A stretch of DNA of 64,000 nt from positions 266,001-330,000 of the forward strand of contig CAMRHE010000646.1 of assembly GCA_947044405.1 (NCBI GenBank). Direction: 5' to 3'. Position 1 is the stretch's first letter, and each line of letters begins with the position of its first letter. Made by a program: the position numbers and the translations under genes. The notes under the pieces are model-generated. The model did no database searches and had not been told where the DNA came from. It saw nothing but the letters and a program-made list of their open reading frames with translations. Positions 1 to 23,714 of this stretch are shown in pieces. Source of the stretch: Leptodactylus fallax (taxonomy: Eukaryota > Chordata > Amphibia > Anura > Leptodactylidae).

Positions 1-340
1 ATCACACGCCTCTTGTGAGCTGGGATTTCGTGTGTGTGTTGCTGTCAGACATTGTGAATGAAAACTTTTTGATATTTTCATGACCCGATATCAGAGGCGA
101 TGTCTGTTATCTGAGCAACTCTGTGCTGTTATCTGCAGTGATGACCGCCAAATCCATGGTGATGGGGATCTGTGGTTATGTGGTGGTCTGCGGAGTGACA
201 TATCCGGGCAGCATGGCCATATTGTAGTCAGTGAGCATGTGACCTGGAATATATCAAAAAATAGCGCAATCCTGTAGTAGAACATTTGCCAGACTAGATG
301 TGACTGTATGAACAGCGCCCCCTATGTTATTTCTTACCAG
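1..340. other. Upstream flank / possible 5' intron of the MEIOC-like gene
   Basis: No exon could be fixed here. A short ATG frame at 142-228 after a ctgcag is too short and unlike any known family. The segment ends in the polypyrimidine tract and AG used by the exon at 341. Confidence 0.3.
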
Positions 341-349
341 GTGGAGCTC

Positions 350-8857
<8,508 letters not shown>

Positions 8858-10593
8858 ATCAGCAATAAGTCAGGTCATGAATGTAACTCTAGGTGACTCC
8901 GCCATCAGATGGCAGCTTTAATAGGAAATCTTTGTATGGTTTTTGTATCTGCACCTTCTGCTGCATTTCTATGGTATTTTACTAACTGCACCCAGTGTTT
9001 TATTCCATGTATGAAGGGAGGAGGCCTTCCTTAAGGTGTGCCCTTATTATTGTATGATTTTTGTATCTGCACCTTCTACTGTATTTCTATGGTAAGTGAC
9101 TAGGTTATTACCATCACCAGTGTTCATGTATAAATGGGAGAGTTATTTCACTAGGGGTTGTGTTAGACCCGTAGTGGTCCCTACTCGGGACTAGATTGAG
9201 CCAGTAGGGGTCCCTATTAGGCATTAATTACACAGTTACCAGTCCCTCACTAGGGGATAAGGCAACCCAATAGCATTCCCCACTAGGCGTTAATTTAGAC
9301 CCATAGTGGTCCCTACAAGGATTTACGTTAGACCCTTAGCAGAGGTTAGACCTATAGTGGTCCTTACTAGGGCTTAGGTTGGACCCAAAATGGTCCCTAC
9401 TTGGGGTTACATTAGACCCATGGTGGTCCTTACAATTTTCATTCAATTTTTTTTTTATTTGTGCCAAAGGAGCAGACCACTGCATCATGTCCTGAGTATA
9501 CCGTAGCGTCATGATGGGTGTGACAATTATTATCTATATGTATTATGACTGCCCCCACCCCCTGGTATAGCTGCACTTGATGCATTAGAATATATTATAG
9601 GTATATTAACCCTTTCTGCCGTAAGGTAGTGCGGTAAGATAGTTCTACATAGGATAAGGGTAATTCATGTATTATCTCCTAGCTGCGAGTCTGGTTGATC
9701 AGGACCGAGAAACGCAGAAGGCTTTGGGTTCGGATCTGTCCTGACATCTCTCAGGGGGATTCACCCTTCTGACGGTGACCGCGGAATGAAGCGATTATTT
9801 AATCTCGTTTGCACTTAATCAGAGTTCTCGTTGATTTGCCGGATGGTGTTAATTTAAAGGGATAGGCATTGCGTATTTATTTTGGTATGAATCTATTTTA
9901 CTAAATACTGTTTTTAACCTATATACTCAGGAATTAAAGTTGGTCTATCGTAGAGGTACATGTTCTAGTGGCTCATGTGTATACAGAGTATTTAAGCGTT
10001 ACCAAAGCTTTTATTTGATGTGTGTGATATAGACGTTGTGTCCCCCACGTGCGCGGTGTGTGCGCCCTTGTGTTACTGCACTCGATCGCCTTTGTCTCCT
10101 CCCGTGGCTTCAGACAATCACATCTCCCTTGTTAATGTGAATGTGTGGCTTCTGGTTTCTGCCTGTTACATATGATTTTCTATATTCCATGTGTTATTAT
10201 GGTGCTAGAGTTGATGGTGACGCTCTGTGTTGTCACATGACGTGTAATAGACTCTGCAGGCGACTGTAGCATGGGAAGCCATCATGTCACCACCCACCTT
10301 GTAGCTGTGCTCCATATAGAGCAGGTGGACTCTTTACATTGTGTTTTTCTTTTTGGTTGTTTCTGTGTTTTTGGCCATTGTACATATTTTCATTGATTTG
10401 GTTGATCTTGGGTGACCGGCTTCTGGTGCTGACATCTTGTCTAGAACATTCCAGCTGTGCGGCCTTGTAGGGTGGTCTCGACTCCATACTGGTGTTATGT
10501 TGTTATAATATGGAGTGTCGGTGATAGTGGAAGTTGGATTGTCCCAGTGATGCGACTTGTGGTTCTGCAGGTGGTTATATGGTTAATGGTTAC
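8858..10593 (+). other. MEIOC-like 3' UTR and downstream flank
   Basis: No coding sequence. Bases ~9130-9440 hold about seven diverged copies of a tandem motif around acccatagtggtccctac, ~36-40 bp apart. ATTAAA at 9933-9938 is a possible poly(A) signal. The true 3' end cannot be fixed; a canonical AATAAA also lies at 14469. Confidence 0.4.
9130..9440. repeat. Degenerate tandem repeat in the 3' flank of the MEIOC-like gene
   Basis: Several imperfect copies of a unit with gacccatagtggtccctact and a following aggggtta, with irregular 36-40-bp spacing. Confidence 0.65.
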
Positions 10594-10852
10594 GGGCAGC
10601 ATGGTGGCTCAGTGGTTAGCACTGGGGTCCTGGTTTGAATGACACGTAGGACAACGTCTGCATGGACTTTGTATGTTCTCTCTGTCTTGGATTTCTCCGG
10701 GGTCTCCGGTTTACTCCCACACTCACGTGTGCTGAGGGAAATTAGATTGTGAGCCTCTCTGGGGACAGGGGCTGATGGGAATGGAGAAAATCTCTGCACA
10801 GCGCTGTGGAATATGTCCGCGCTTTATAAGTAACAGAAATAAATGAAAAATC
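10594..10852 (+). mobile_element. tRNA-derived SINE
   Basis: Begins gggcagcatggtggctcagt with ggttagcactg (A-box-like region) and ggtcctggtttgaat (B-box-like, diverged from ggttcgaatcc). It continues through gcatggactttgtatgttct, agattgtgagcc and gcgctgtggaatatgtc to a gcgctttataagtaa tail followed by an aataaatgaaaa stretch. This layout is typical of a SINE class common in amphibian genomes. Target-site duplications were not identified. Confidence 0.75.
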
Positions 10853-10869
10853 ACTTGGCAGCCAGAGGC

Positions 10870-13413
10870 TCAGTAGTCAGATGAGGACAGAGCAAGAGTA
10901 TGGTGAGGGCCAGGGTGATGAAGGACATGTATAGAGAGGGTGATGAAGGAGGAGTATGGAAAGGCCAGGTTGTCAAAAGAGGGTTATAGAGAGGTTATGA
11001 TGATGGGGAGAAGGAGTAGGGAGAGGCCAGGTTGTCAGAGGATGTCTATGGAGAGGCTTGGGTGATGCAGGAGGAGTATGGAGAGGTTGGGGTGATGGAG
11101 GAGAGGTATGGAGAAGCCAGGGTGATGGAGGAGAGGTATGAGAAGGGAAGGGTGATGGAGCAGAGGCAAGGGGAGGCTGAGGTGATGGAGGAGAGGTATG
11201 GCGAGGCCGAGGTCATGGAGGAGAGGTATGGTAAGGCCGGGGTGATGGAGGAGAGGTATGGCGAGGCTGGGGTGATGGAGAAGAAGTATGGTGAGGCTGA
11301 GGTGATGGAGGAGAGGTATGGCGAGGCCGAGGTGATGGAGGAGAGGCATGGGGAGGCTGAGGTGATGGAGGAGAGGCATGGCGAGGCTGGGGTGATGGAG
11401 GAGAGTTATGGCGAGGCTGGGGTGATGGAGGAGAGGTATGTTGAGGCTGCGATGATGGAGCAGAGGTATGGCGAGGCTGAGGTGATGGAGGAGAGGTATG
11501 GCGAGGCCGGGGTGATGGAGCAGAGGTATGGCGAGGCTGAGGTGATGGAGCAGAGGTATGGCGAGGCTGAGATGATGGAGGAGAGGTATGGTGAGGCCGG
11601 GGTGATGGGGGAGAGTTATGGCGAGGCTGCGATGATGGAGCAGAGGTATGGCGAGGCTGGGGTGATGGAGGAGAGTTATGGCGAGGCTGAGGTGATGGAG
11701 GAGAGGTATGTTGAGGCTGCGATGATGGAGGAGAGGTATGGCGAGGCTGGGGTGATGGAGGAGAGTTATGGCGAGGCTGAGGTGATGGAGGAGAGGTATG
11801 TTGAGGCTGCGATGATGGAGGAGAGGTATGGCGAGGCTGGGGTGATGGAGGAGAGGTATGGCGAGGCTGCGATGATGGAGGAGAGGTATGGCGAGGCTGC
11901 GATGATGGAGGAGAGGTATGGCGAGGCTGAGGTGATGGAGCAGAGGTATGGCGAGGCTGAGATGATGGAGGAGAGGTATGGTGAGGCCGGGGTGATGGGG
12001 GAGAGTTATGGCGAGGCTGCGATGATGGAGCAGAGGTATGGCGAGGCTGGGGTGATGGAGGAGAGTTATGGCGAGGCTGAGGTGATGGAGGAGAGGTATG
12101 TTGAGGCTGCGATGATGGAGGAGAGGTATGGCGAGGCTGGGGTGATGGAGGAGAGTTATGGCGAGGCTGAGGTGATGGAGGAGAGGTATGTTGAGGCTGC
12201 GATGATGGAGGAGAGGTATGGCGAGGCTGGGGTGATGGAGGAGAGGTATGGCGAGGCTGCGATGATGGAGGAGAGGTATGGCGAGGCTGCGATGATGGAG
12301 GAGAGGTATGGTGAGGCCGGGGTGATGGAGGAGAGGTATGGCGAGGCTGCGATGATGGAGGAGAGGTATGGCGAGGCTGCGATGATGGAGGAGAGGTATG
12401 GTGAGGCCGGGGTGATGGAGGAGAGGTATGGCGAGGCTGGGGTGATGGAGCAGAGGTATGGCGAGGCTGCGATGATGGAGGAGAGGTATGGCGAGGCTGC
12501 GATGATGGAGGAGAGGTATGGCGAGGCTGGGGTGATGGAGGAGAGGTATGTTGAGGCTGCGATGATGGAGCAGAGGTATGGCGAGGCTGAGGTGATGGAG
12601 GAGAGGTATGGCGAGGCCGGGGTGATGGAGGAGAGGTATGGCGAGGCTGGGGTGATGGAGGAGAGGTATGTTGAGGCTGCGATGATGGAGGAGAGGTATG
12701 GCGAGGCTGGGGTGATGGAGGAGAGGTATGTTGAGGCTGCGATGATGGAGCAGAGGTATGGCGAGGCTGAGGTGATGGAGCAGAGGTATGGCGAGGCTGA
12801 GGTGATGGAGGAGAGGTATGGCGAGGCTGGGGTGATGGAGGAGAGGTATGTTGAGGCTGCGATGATGGAGCAGAGGTATGGCGAGGCTGAGGTGATGGAG
12901 CAGAGGTATGGCGAGGCTGAGGTGATGGAGCAGAGGTATGGCGAGGCCGGGGTGATGGAGGAGAGGTATGGCGAGGCTGAGGTGATGGAGGAGAGGTATG
13001 GCGAGGCTGGGGTGATGGAGGAGAGGTATGTTGAGGCTGCGATGATGGAGGAGAGGTATGGCGAGGCTGCGATGATGGAGGAGAGGTATGGCGAGGCTGA
13101 GGTGATGGAGGAGAGGTATGGCGAGGCTGAGGTGATGGAGGAGAGGTATGGCGAGGCCGGGGTGATGGAGGAGAGGTATGGCGAGGCTGAGGTGATGGAG
13201 GAGAGGTATGGCGAGGCCGGGGTGATGGAGGAGAGGTATGGCGAGGCCGGGGTGATGGAGGAGAGGTATGGCGAGGCCGGGGTGATGGAGGAGAGGTATG
13301 GCGAGGCTGAGGTGATGGAGGAGAGGTATGGGGAGGCTGAGGTGATGGAGGAGAGGTATGGGGAGGCTGAGGTGATGGAGGAGAGGTATGGGGAGGCCGG
13401 GGTCAGGCTTTAG
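10870..13413. repeat. 30-bp purine-rich minisatellite
   Basis: About 80 copies of a 30-bp unit, gaggagaggtatggcgaggc plus a gaggtgatg-type ending; the first ~150 bp are degenerate. Variants tat/tta, ggcgag/gttgag and gaggtg/gcgatg are combined in a patterned way, and a block of 13 units (390 bp) at 11551-11940 is repeated at 11941-12330. The + strand is strongly purine-rich. A 793-codon frame (11032-13413) stays open because the unit is 10 codons long. There is no sign that it is translated. Confidence 0.96.
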
Positions 13414-14649
13414 ATCTCAGTAGAGTGACCACCATGTTTGCACCACTCAGTGCACTTTTTGTGCTGTGCTTTTTCTTATCAGACACGTCAGTGTGTTTTT
13501 TATTGTGAGCCTTTCTCTTGTGTTTTGTGTGTGAATTTGTGTGAGATTTGATAGAATTTTAATCCGTCCTCTCATTTGGTTATGATTGTGCCAAGGCTGT
13601 ATTTCTGTGTGTACGAGGTGGGGCCATATTATAGAACACGTAAATTATACTGTAGTCATGGCGACAGGATAACGCCATTCTCTGCTGCCATATGTATCAT
13701 GTATGTGACATTCACGAGGCAGCCGGGAGCTCGCGCTTATTATATATTAGAGGAAGATTTCTTATTATTACATGTCGGAAGCATTTACACTTCATGTTCC
13801 ATGTTGCTGCACAGATGGACGACCTTTCACCCCCACGTCCTGGACGCGCTGCTATAAGACAATTATTATCAGATGTCGTTATATTGTGTGAGGTGGAGTC
13901 TTCATAGACGATGTTGGGGGTAGTTGTTTGAGGTGCTGTGCCCCTGGGATGTGTCATTCATATGCGTACCAAGCAGTGCTCCAGGATCTAATGTTTACAG
14001 CTCGGTGTTACTCGTGTTCTGGCGATTACCATCCTGTGATATAGATCGCTATTCTTGCATGTTTTGGTTTTTATTCTATACACGGTACTAGTGTGTTGGC
14101 AGCATGTCGCCGGGCTCGTGATGGTTCAGTGCTGCTGTCTACCCGATGGTAGGAAAGGCGCAGTAATAAAAATGGCGGCTGCTTGTCTTGCTGTATGGTT
14201 CTTGCGCCAGCTTGTCCCGTTCGTGTCCTTGTGACTGTGCCGTTTATAATGATGCAATCACTGTGGTTATTACAGTACAGGGCATTGCCTTCAGTGACTC
14301 CTCTTTAGGTATTACTAGTGGTGATCGCTGCATGATTGCTGCTCTGCAGCCACTGCTGGGTCCTAGTGCTGCACAGGAGACATCCGTCACAGTTTATATA
14401 ATGATTTATACATCACCTAAATCTCTTGTGCTTCTTTCTGAAGACGTTTGTCAACTTCTAAGGATGACAATAAAATCATTGACTTGTCGACTCGCTCTGG
14501 TTTATTATTTTATGTCCTGACTGATTGTCTAAGTCAGCTGATGTCCACGATCAGATGGAACGTGTCTGCGGTGACAGCGGCACATGATTAACTCCTTATA
14601 ATGCTGAGGAACTGGGAATCCTTCACTTATTCTGCTCCGATGCTGGCTG
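13414..14649. other. Unique intergenic segment with a candidate poly(A) signal
   Basis: No convincing gene. AATAAA at 14469-14474 followed by a GT-rich stretch (ctctggtttattatttta) could end a transcript from the + strand, for example a long MEIOC-like 3' UTR. That is a guess. Short open frames here have no recognisable protein features. Confidence 0.3.
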
Positions 14650-17600
14650 CCATCGTGTCTTATACTCCGGTCACATCCAGAGCTGATGTTACATCGTGTC
14701 TTATACTCCAGTCACATCCAGAGCTGATGTTACATCGTGTCTTATACTCCAGTCACATCCAGAGCTGATGTTACATCGTGTCTTATACTCCGGTCACATC
14801 CAGAGCTGAGGTTACATCGTGTCTTATACTCCGGTCACATCCAGAGCTGATGTTACATCGTGTCTTATACTCCAGTCACATCCAGAGCTGATGTTACATC
14901 GTGTCTTATACTCCAGTCACATCCAGAGCTGAGGTTACATCGTGTCTTATACTCCAGTCACATCCAGAGCTGATGTTACATCGTGTCTTATACTCCAGTC
15001 ACATCCAGAGCTGATGTTACATCGTGTCTTATACTCCAGTCACATCCAGAGCTGATGTTACATCGTGTCTTATACTCCAGTCACATCCAGAGCTGATGTT
15101 ACATCGTGTCTTATACTCCAGTCACATCCAGAGCTGATGTTACATCGTGTCTTATACTCCAGTCACATCCAGAGCTGATGTTACATCGTGTCTTATACTC
15201 CAGTCACATCCAGAGCTGATGTTACATCGTGTTTTATACTCCAGTCACATCCAGAGCTGATGTTACATCGTGTCTTATACTCCAGTCACATCCAGAGCTG
15301 AGGTTACATCGTGTCTTATACTCCAGTCACATCCAGAGCTGAGGTTACATCGTGTCTTATACTCCAGTCACATCCAGAGCTGAGGTTACATCGTGTCTTA
15401 TACTCCAGTCACATCCAGAGCTGATGTTACATCGTGTCTTATACTCCAGTCACATCCAGAGCTGATGTTACATCGTGTCTTATACTCCAGTCACATCCAG
15501 AGCTGAGGTTACATCGTGTCTTATACTCCAGTCACATCCAGAGCTGATGTTACATCGTGTCTTATACTCCAGTCACATCCAGAGCTGATGTTACATCGTG
15601 TCTTATACTCCAGTCACATCCAGAGCTGATGTTACATCGTGTCTTATACTCCAGTCACATCCAGAGCTGATGTTACATCGTGTCTTATACTCCAGTCACA
15701 TCCAGAGCTGATGTTACATCGTGTCTTATACTCCAGTCACATCCAGAGCTGAGGTTACATCGTGTCTTATACTCCAGTCACATCCAGAGCTGATGTTACA
15801 TCGTGTCTTATACTCCAGTCACATCCAGAGCTGATGTTACATCGTGTCTTATACTCCAGTCACATCCAGAGCTGATGTTACATCGTGTCTTATACTCCAG
15901 TCACATCCAGAGCTGAGGTTACATCGTGTCTTATACTCCAGTCACATCCAGAGCTGAGGTTACATCGTGTCTTATACTCCAGTCACATCCAGAGCTGATG
16001 TTACATCGTGTCTTATACTCCAGTCACATCCAGAGCTGATGTTACATCGTGTCTTATACTCCAGTCACATCCAGAGCTGATGTTACATTGTGTCTTATAC
16101 TCCAGTCACATCCAGAGCTGATGTTACATCGTGTCTTATACTCCAGTCACATCCAGAGCTGAGGTTACATCGTGTCTTATACTCCAGTCACATCCAGAGC
16201 TGAGGTTACATCGTGTCTTATACTCCAGTCACATCCAGAGCTGAGGTTACATCGTGTCTTATACTCCAGTCACATCCAGAGCTGAGGTTACATCGTGTCT
16301 TATACTCCAGTCACATCCAGAGCTGATGTTACATCGTGTCTTATACTCCAGTCACATCCAGAGCTGAGGTTACATCGTGTCTTATACTCCAGTCACATCC
16401 AGAGCTGATGTTACATCGTGTCTTATACTCCAGTCACATCCAGAGCTGATGTTACATCGTGTCTTATACTCCAGTCACATCCAGAGCTGATGTTACATCG
16501 TGTCTTATACTCCAGTCACATCCAGAGCTGATGTTACATCGTGTCTTATACTCCAGTCACATCCAGAGCTGAGGTTACATCGTGTCTTATACTCCAGTCA
16601 CATCCAGAGCTGATGTTACATCGTGTCTTATACTCCAGTCACATCCAGAGCTGATGTTACATCGTGTCTTATACTCCAGTCACATCCAGAGCTGATGTTA
16701 CATCGTGTCTTATACTCCAGTCACATCCAGAGCTGATGTTACATCGTGTCTTATACTCCAGTCACATCCAGAGCTGAGGTTACATCGTGTCTTATACTCC
16801 AGTCACATCCAGAGCTGATGTTACATCGTGTCTTATACTCCAGTCACATCCAGAGCTGAGGTTACATCGTGTCTTATACTCCAGTCACATCCAGAGCTGA
16901 TGTTACATCGTGTCTTATACTCCAGTCACATCCAGAGCTGATGTTACATCGTGTCTTATACTCCAGTCACATCCAGAGCTGATGTTACATCGTGTCTTAT
17001 ACTCCGGTCACATCCAGAGCTGATGTTACATCGTGTCTTATACTCCGGTCACATCCAGAGCTGATGTTACATCGTGTCTTATACTCCGGTCACATCCAGA
17101 GCTGAGGTTACATCGTGTCTTATACTCCAGTCACATCCAGAGCTGATGTTACATCGTGTCTTATACTCCAGTCACATCCAGAGCTGATGTTACATCGTGT
17201 CTTATACTCCAGTCACATCCAGAGCTGATGTTACATCGTGTCTTATACTCCAGTCACATCCAGAGCTGATGTTACATCGTGTCTTATACTCCAGTCACAT
17301 CCAGAGCTGATGTTACATCGTGTCTTATACTCCAGTCACATCCAGAGCTGAGGTTACATCGTGTCTTATACTCCAGTCACATCCAGAGCTGAGGTTACAT
17401 CGTGTCTTATACTCCAGTCACATCCAGAGCTGATGTTACATCGTGTCTTATACTCCAGTCACATCCAGAGCTGATGTTACATCGTGTCTTATACTCCAGT
17501 CACATCCAGAGCTGAGGTTACATCGTGTCTTATACTCCAGTCACATCCAGAGCTGATGTTACATCGTGTCTTATACTCCGGTCACATCCAGAGCTGAGGT

Positions 17601-19376
17601 TACATCGTGTCTTATACTCCGGTCACATCCAGAGCTGATGTTACATCGTGTCTTATACTCCGGTCACATCCAGAGCTGAGGTTACATCGTGTCTTATACT
17701 CCAGTCACATCCAGAGCTGATGTTACATCGTGTCTTATACTCCAGTCACATCCAGAGCTGATGTTACATCGTGTCTTATTCTCCGGTCACATCCAGAGCT
17801 GAGGTTACATCGTGTCTTATACTCCGGTCACATCCAGAGCTGATGTTACATCGTGTCTTATACTCCAGTCACATCCAGAGCTGATGTTACATCGTGTCTT
17901 ATACTCCGGTCACATCCAGAGCTGAGGTTACATCGTGTCTTATACTCCAGTCACATCCAGAGCTGATGTTACATCGTGTCTTATACTCCAGTCACATCCA
18001 GAGCTGATGTTACATCGTGTCTTATACTCCAGTCACATCCAGAGCTGAGGTTACATCGTGTCTTATACTCCAGTCACATCCAGAGCTGATGTTACATCGT
18101 GTCTTATTCTCCGGTCACATCCAGAGCTGAGGTTACATCGTGTCTTATACTCCTGTCACATCCAGAGCTGATGTTACATCGTGTCTTATACTCCAGTCAC
18201 ATCCAGAGCTGATGTTACATCGTGTCTTATACTCCGGTCACATCCAGAGCTGAGGTTACATCGTGTCTTATACTCCAGTCACATCCAGAGCTGATGTTAC
18301 ATCGTGTCTTATACTCCAGTCACATCCAGAGCTGATGTTACATCGTGTCTTATACTCCAGTCACATCCAGAGCTGATGTTACATCGTGTCTTATACTCCA
18401 GTCACATCCAGAGCTGAGGTTACATCGTGTCTTATACTCCAGTCACATCCAGAGCTGATGTTACATCGTGTCTTATACTCCAGTCACATCCAGAGCTGAG
18501 GTTACATCGTGTCTTATACTCCAGTCACATCCAGAGCTGATGTTACATCGTGTCTTATACTCCAGTCACATCCAGAGCTGATGTTACATCGTGTCTTATA
18601 CTCCAGTCACATCCAGAGCTGATGTTACATCGTGTCTTATACTCCAGTCACATCCAGAGCTGAGGTTACATCGTGCCTTATACTCCAGTCACATCCAGAG
18701 CTGATGTTACATCGTGTCTTATACTCCAGTCACATCCAGAGCTGATGTTACATCGTGTCTTATACTCCAGTCACATCCAGAGCTGAGGTTACATCGTGTC
18801 TTATACTCCAGTCACATCCAGAGCTGATGTTACATCGTGTCTTATACTCCAGTCACATCCAGAGCTGATGTTACATCGTGTCTTATACTCCAGTCACATC
18901 CAGAGCTGATGTTACATCGTGTCTTATATTCCAGTCACATCCAGAGCTGATGTTACATCGTGTCTTATACTCCAGTCACATCCAGAGCTGATGTTACATC
19001 GTGTCTTATACTCCAGTCACATCCAGAGCTGATGTTACATCGTGTCTTATACTCCAGTCACATCCAGAGCTGAGGTTACATCGTGTCTTATACTCCAGTC
19101 ACATCCAGAGCTGAGGTTACATCGTGTCTTATACTCCAGTCACATCCAGAGCTGATGTTACATCGTGTCTTATACTCCAGTCACATCCAGAGCTGAGGTT
19201 ACATCGTGTCTTATACTCCAGTCACATCCAGAGCTGAGGTTACATCGTGTCTTATACTCCAGTCACATCCAGAGCTGAGGTTACATCGTGTCTTATACTC
19301 CAGTCACATCCAGAGCTGAGGTTACATCGTGTCTTATACTCCAGTCACATCCAGAGCTGATGTTACATCGTGTCTT
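14650..19376. repeat. 41-bp minisatellite, about 115 copies
   Basis: A near-perfect tandem array of a 41-bp unit containing gttacatcgtgtcttatact and cagtcacatccagagctga. Almost all variation falls at two positions (ctgatg or ctgagg; ccagtc or ccggtc). The period was measured from phase shifts between lines. GATGTTACATC inside each unit is an inverted repeat around a single T. The array ends abruptly at 19376 in unique sequence. Confidence 0.98.
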
Positions 19377-21959
19377 AGTGACAGCCTAATAAGAGGGGTG
19401 AGTAAATAACATGAATGATGTGACAGCGCACCTACAGAGGAGTTCTCTTCTGCTCTGTTTGCCATACCATTGTACAGTTTTTGGTACAAGAAGATTTTGG
19501 GTGAGGTAGAAGTCGAATGAGTCCTATGCCGTCACAATAGTCTCCTGCAGTATAGTCGTCTCTCATCCTCTCGAGGGCAGTCACCAACCACAAGAGAAAT
19601 ATTCAGACGATAACAAGCAAATTAGATCAGATTTTTAGTATTTCTTGATGGATTGTAGCTTCTTAGAGGCGGCGCTCTAGTCCTGAAGACTCACATACGT
19701 TCCCTCATTATTATTATAAAGGTGTCGATGGGCAGATTTATCCTCAAGCACAGAAGGCTAAGGATGATGCTGGGGGAAGGGCCCGTGCGTCAGGGGCCAA
19801 TACATGCAGCTTATCCTTGTCCAGAAATATATTTCTCATTTTCTATCATTTTGAGCCCGGACAATCCTTATTATGTAGTTTTCAAAGCTTTTTGAGCCTT
19901 TTGGAATCTTCTCACAGTTGGGACTGCTGTGGGCACGGTATAGATGCCAAATCCACATAATCCTGAGATCAAATGATACGGCCTGTCAGTAGGGACACCA
20001 AGCGAGATCTATTAACATGCCAGACTCTAAGACGTCTTAATCAGGTTACTACACGACTCCAGCTTGTAAGAATTCAGATTCAGCGGTTTTATGAGGATGG
20101 AGCAGCATGGAAAGGGAAAAGAGAATGTCTGGGGTGGTGCGAGCTGTGACCTGGCCCCAGGTGGTTGTAGGGGACATGGACTAAGCTAGTCTAAGGATGT
20201 CAGAAAATGGATGTTGTCTACAGAGTCAGGAGGATTCCATCATTTGTGCCAGACACAAACCTCTAAAATACTCCAGACCCGAGCAGTGACGTGCACTAGA
20301 GCCTGCCAGGAGATGGCGCCGACCACTAAAGCCATCTCATCATTACAGATATGTAAGAAATGGTCGACAAGAAGCCCAAAATATGACAGTAGATGAAACC
20401 TCGCAGATTTAATGGAGGAAGTCCTACTCTGCTGGACACTATTGACACTACGCCAATTAAAACTACTGAGTGCTTCATATGAACGACATCATCGTAGTGG
20501 ATATTGTGATGTCATAAGCCCGCTTCAGCTTTGATTAATGGAAGATATTTGTCTACATGGCCACGTTAACAGCAAAAGATCCATGTCTGATGTATAGAAT
20601 TTCATACAATGCCATAATACGGGCAGGGTGGTGGTAAACTAAACAGAACCGCAGGAAAGAAGGAATTGTGGTGACAAAGTTGTCAGACTGATCTATTGTG
20701 GCGTCTCCAAGATGCAGCGGTAAGGACCTTCAACTCTGCGCAAGTGAGAATATTCTCTTTCCAGGCATGAGTGGGTTAATATGTCAGGACCTCGTCCTTT
20801 GCCTCATCCAAGGAGCATTTTGCTCTTGTCCTTCCGAAAAATGTGCTTGCAGCATGTACTGAAGTGTGTGCCAGAGTGAGTGGAATGGAACAGGTGTCCG
20901 GCCAGTGATGGACAGGGATAAGCCCAGGAATCTGCAGCACCCCTGGGCACTGGTCACCTTTATGTCACCGCTGCTTTCACTCTTTCCATTCCCTTCACAT
21001 TTTATATTTAGACTTTGAGGGGAATTTAGGTGCCACAGATTCACCTACCAGCAACTACACGGCTCCGAATGCTGCTGATCCAAGATTATAGGAAATCTGA
21101 GCCTCCTCCATGTACTGTCAGCTTATAGCCAGGTCTGGAAAATTCCACCCAGAGAGAACCTGATGTGTGAATAACACCATGTCTGATGAAGGGAGCTAGT
21201 ACTCCCGAAAGCTTACCATCAAATATAGTTAGGCCTTCTGTCTATGTAACATTGCAACTGATTCTGGGTTAGAAACAAGCAAGCATCTGCCCGGACTACA
21301 GGCAGGGAATAGCAGCTGCAGCTTCAAGAAGGAATAAAACTCTAAAAAGAGGCAGAAAAGTGCTAAAAAATACATGAATATAGTAATTGATGACACAAGT
21401 ATGTACAAGACCAAAGAAAATAAGCGTACACTAGTAGAGTCTGCAAGGAAAAGCTGGAAAATGCCAAGAGATAGAATGGAAAGATGGAAAATTGGAGGTT
21501 GTGATATCTGTCCAAGAGGATTACTAAGGCTCTGTTCACATAAATGTTGGTTATTTCCATTGTCCTGCTCTGACATAGGAGAACAATGAAAATAACAGCA
21601 GTGTTAGACCCCCGACATGGAGGATACCAGTGGAGACCATTGACTATCATGTGGTCTGTCGACTGTCTGTGGTCATGGGGCCCACAGTTCTACCATACAA
21701 AATAATGAAGCATGTTATATTATTTTCATGAACACACATGTAATTTGACAAGGGTCCCCCAAGCGTTAGATTTTGTATATATATAATTTATAGGGTGATC
21801 AACGCCTTTCCATATTCCTAATTAGGATTGTGTTTAGTAATCTCTCGTCCCTTCTGTTACCTTGAGTCCCAACAGAGGAGTCCCCATGAACTAGAGGGAC
21901 GTGGTCGCTAGGCCGGATCTCCTTACTCAGTCTTCTCTGGCCCAAAGCTCTGCTCCCCA
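19377..21959. other. Mostly unique intergenic segment
   Basis: No gene supported. Bases ~21180-21235 (tgatgaagggagctagtact, then cccgaaagctta) form a small GGGAG...CTCCC hairpin and resemble a motif repeated in amphibian DNA. The other short open frames show no family features. Confidence 0.35.
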
Positions 21960-21961
21960 TA

Positions 21962-23326
<1,365 letters not shown>

Positions 23327-23328
23327 TA

Positions 23329-23714
23329 TCTACCCATCTTGCTATGCTGTGTTGTGTCTTTGTACCTCTTGTATGACACCTAGAGGAGGGGTGCATCTTC
23401 TTTCTCTCCCTGTGCAAGGGTTCATCAGAGCATCTTTATCCCTGATGGATTCAGGAATAATCTTTTATAACAAAGGACAAGTCTTTCTGAAACCGTACTG
23501 ACTGCACTATCTCGAGAAGCAGTGTGCTACACTGCTGATCTCCAATTTGACCATCTGGGAGAGGCTCACCAAGTTAGACCTTGAGGGTTTACAATCTCAT
23601 CTAGATTTGTGAGGGTTATGAATAAAAGATTGCATACACCAGGTTCTGACATTTTGGCCTTTATAATTTCCCAAAATTTTATAAACAATATTTTCAGGCA
23701 TCTTGTTTGCCAAT
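23329..23714. other. Short unique spacer between the Tc1 element and the 40-bp array
   Basis: Nothing recognisable. It contains an imperfect AT-rich stretch leading into the array. Confidence 0.4.

Noticed and set aside
142..228. Possible short exon MTAKSMVMGICGYVVV
   Set aside because: Only 28 codons to a stop, no family match, and no donor in the right phase.
11032..13413. 793-codon open frame on + in the purine-rich array
   Set aside because: The unit is 30 bp (10 codons), so the frame stays open mechanically. No splice signals, promoter or family match; treated as repeat.
13576..14520. Frames of 71-110 codons
   Set aside because: No conserved features, no splice support, and Cys/Ser-rich composition typical of chance frames.
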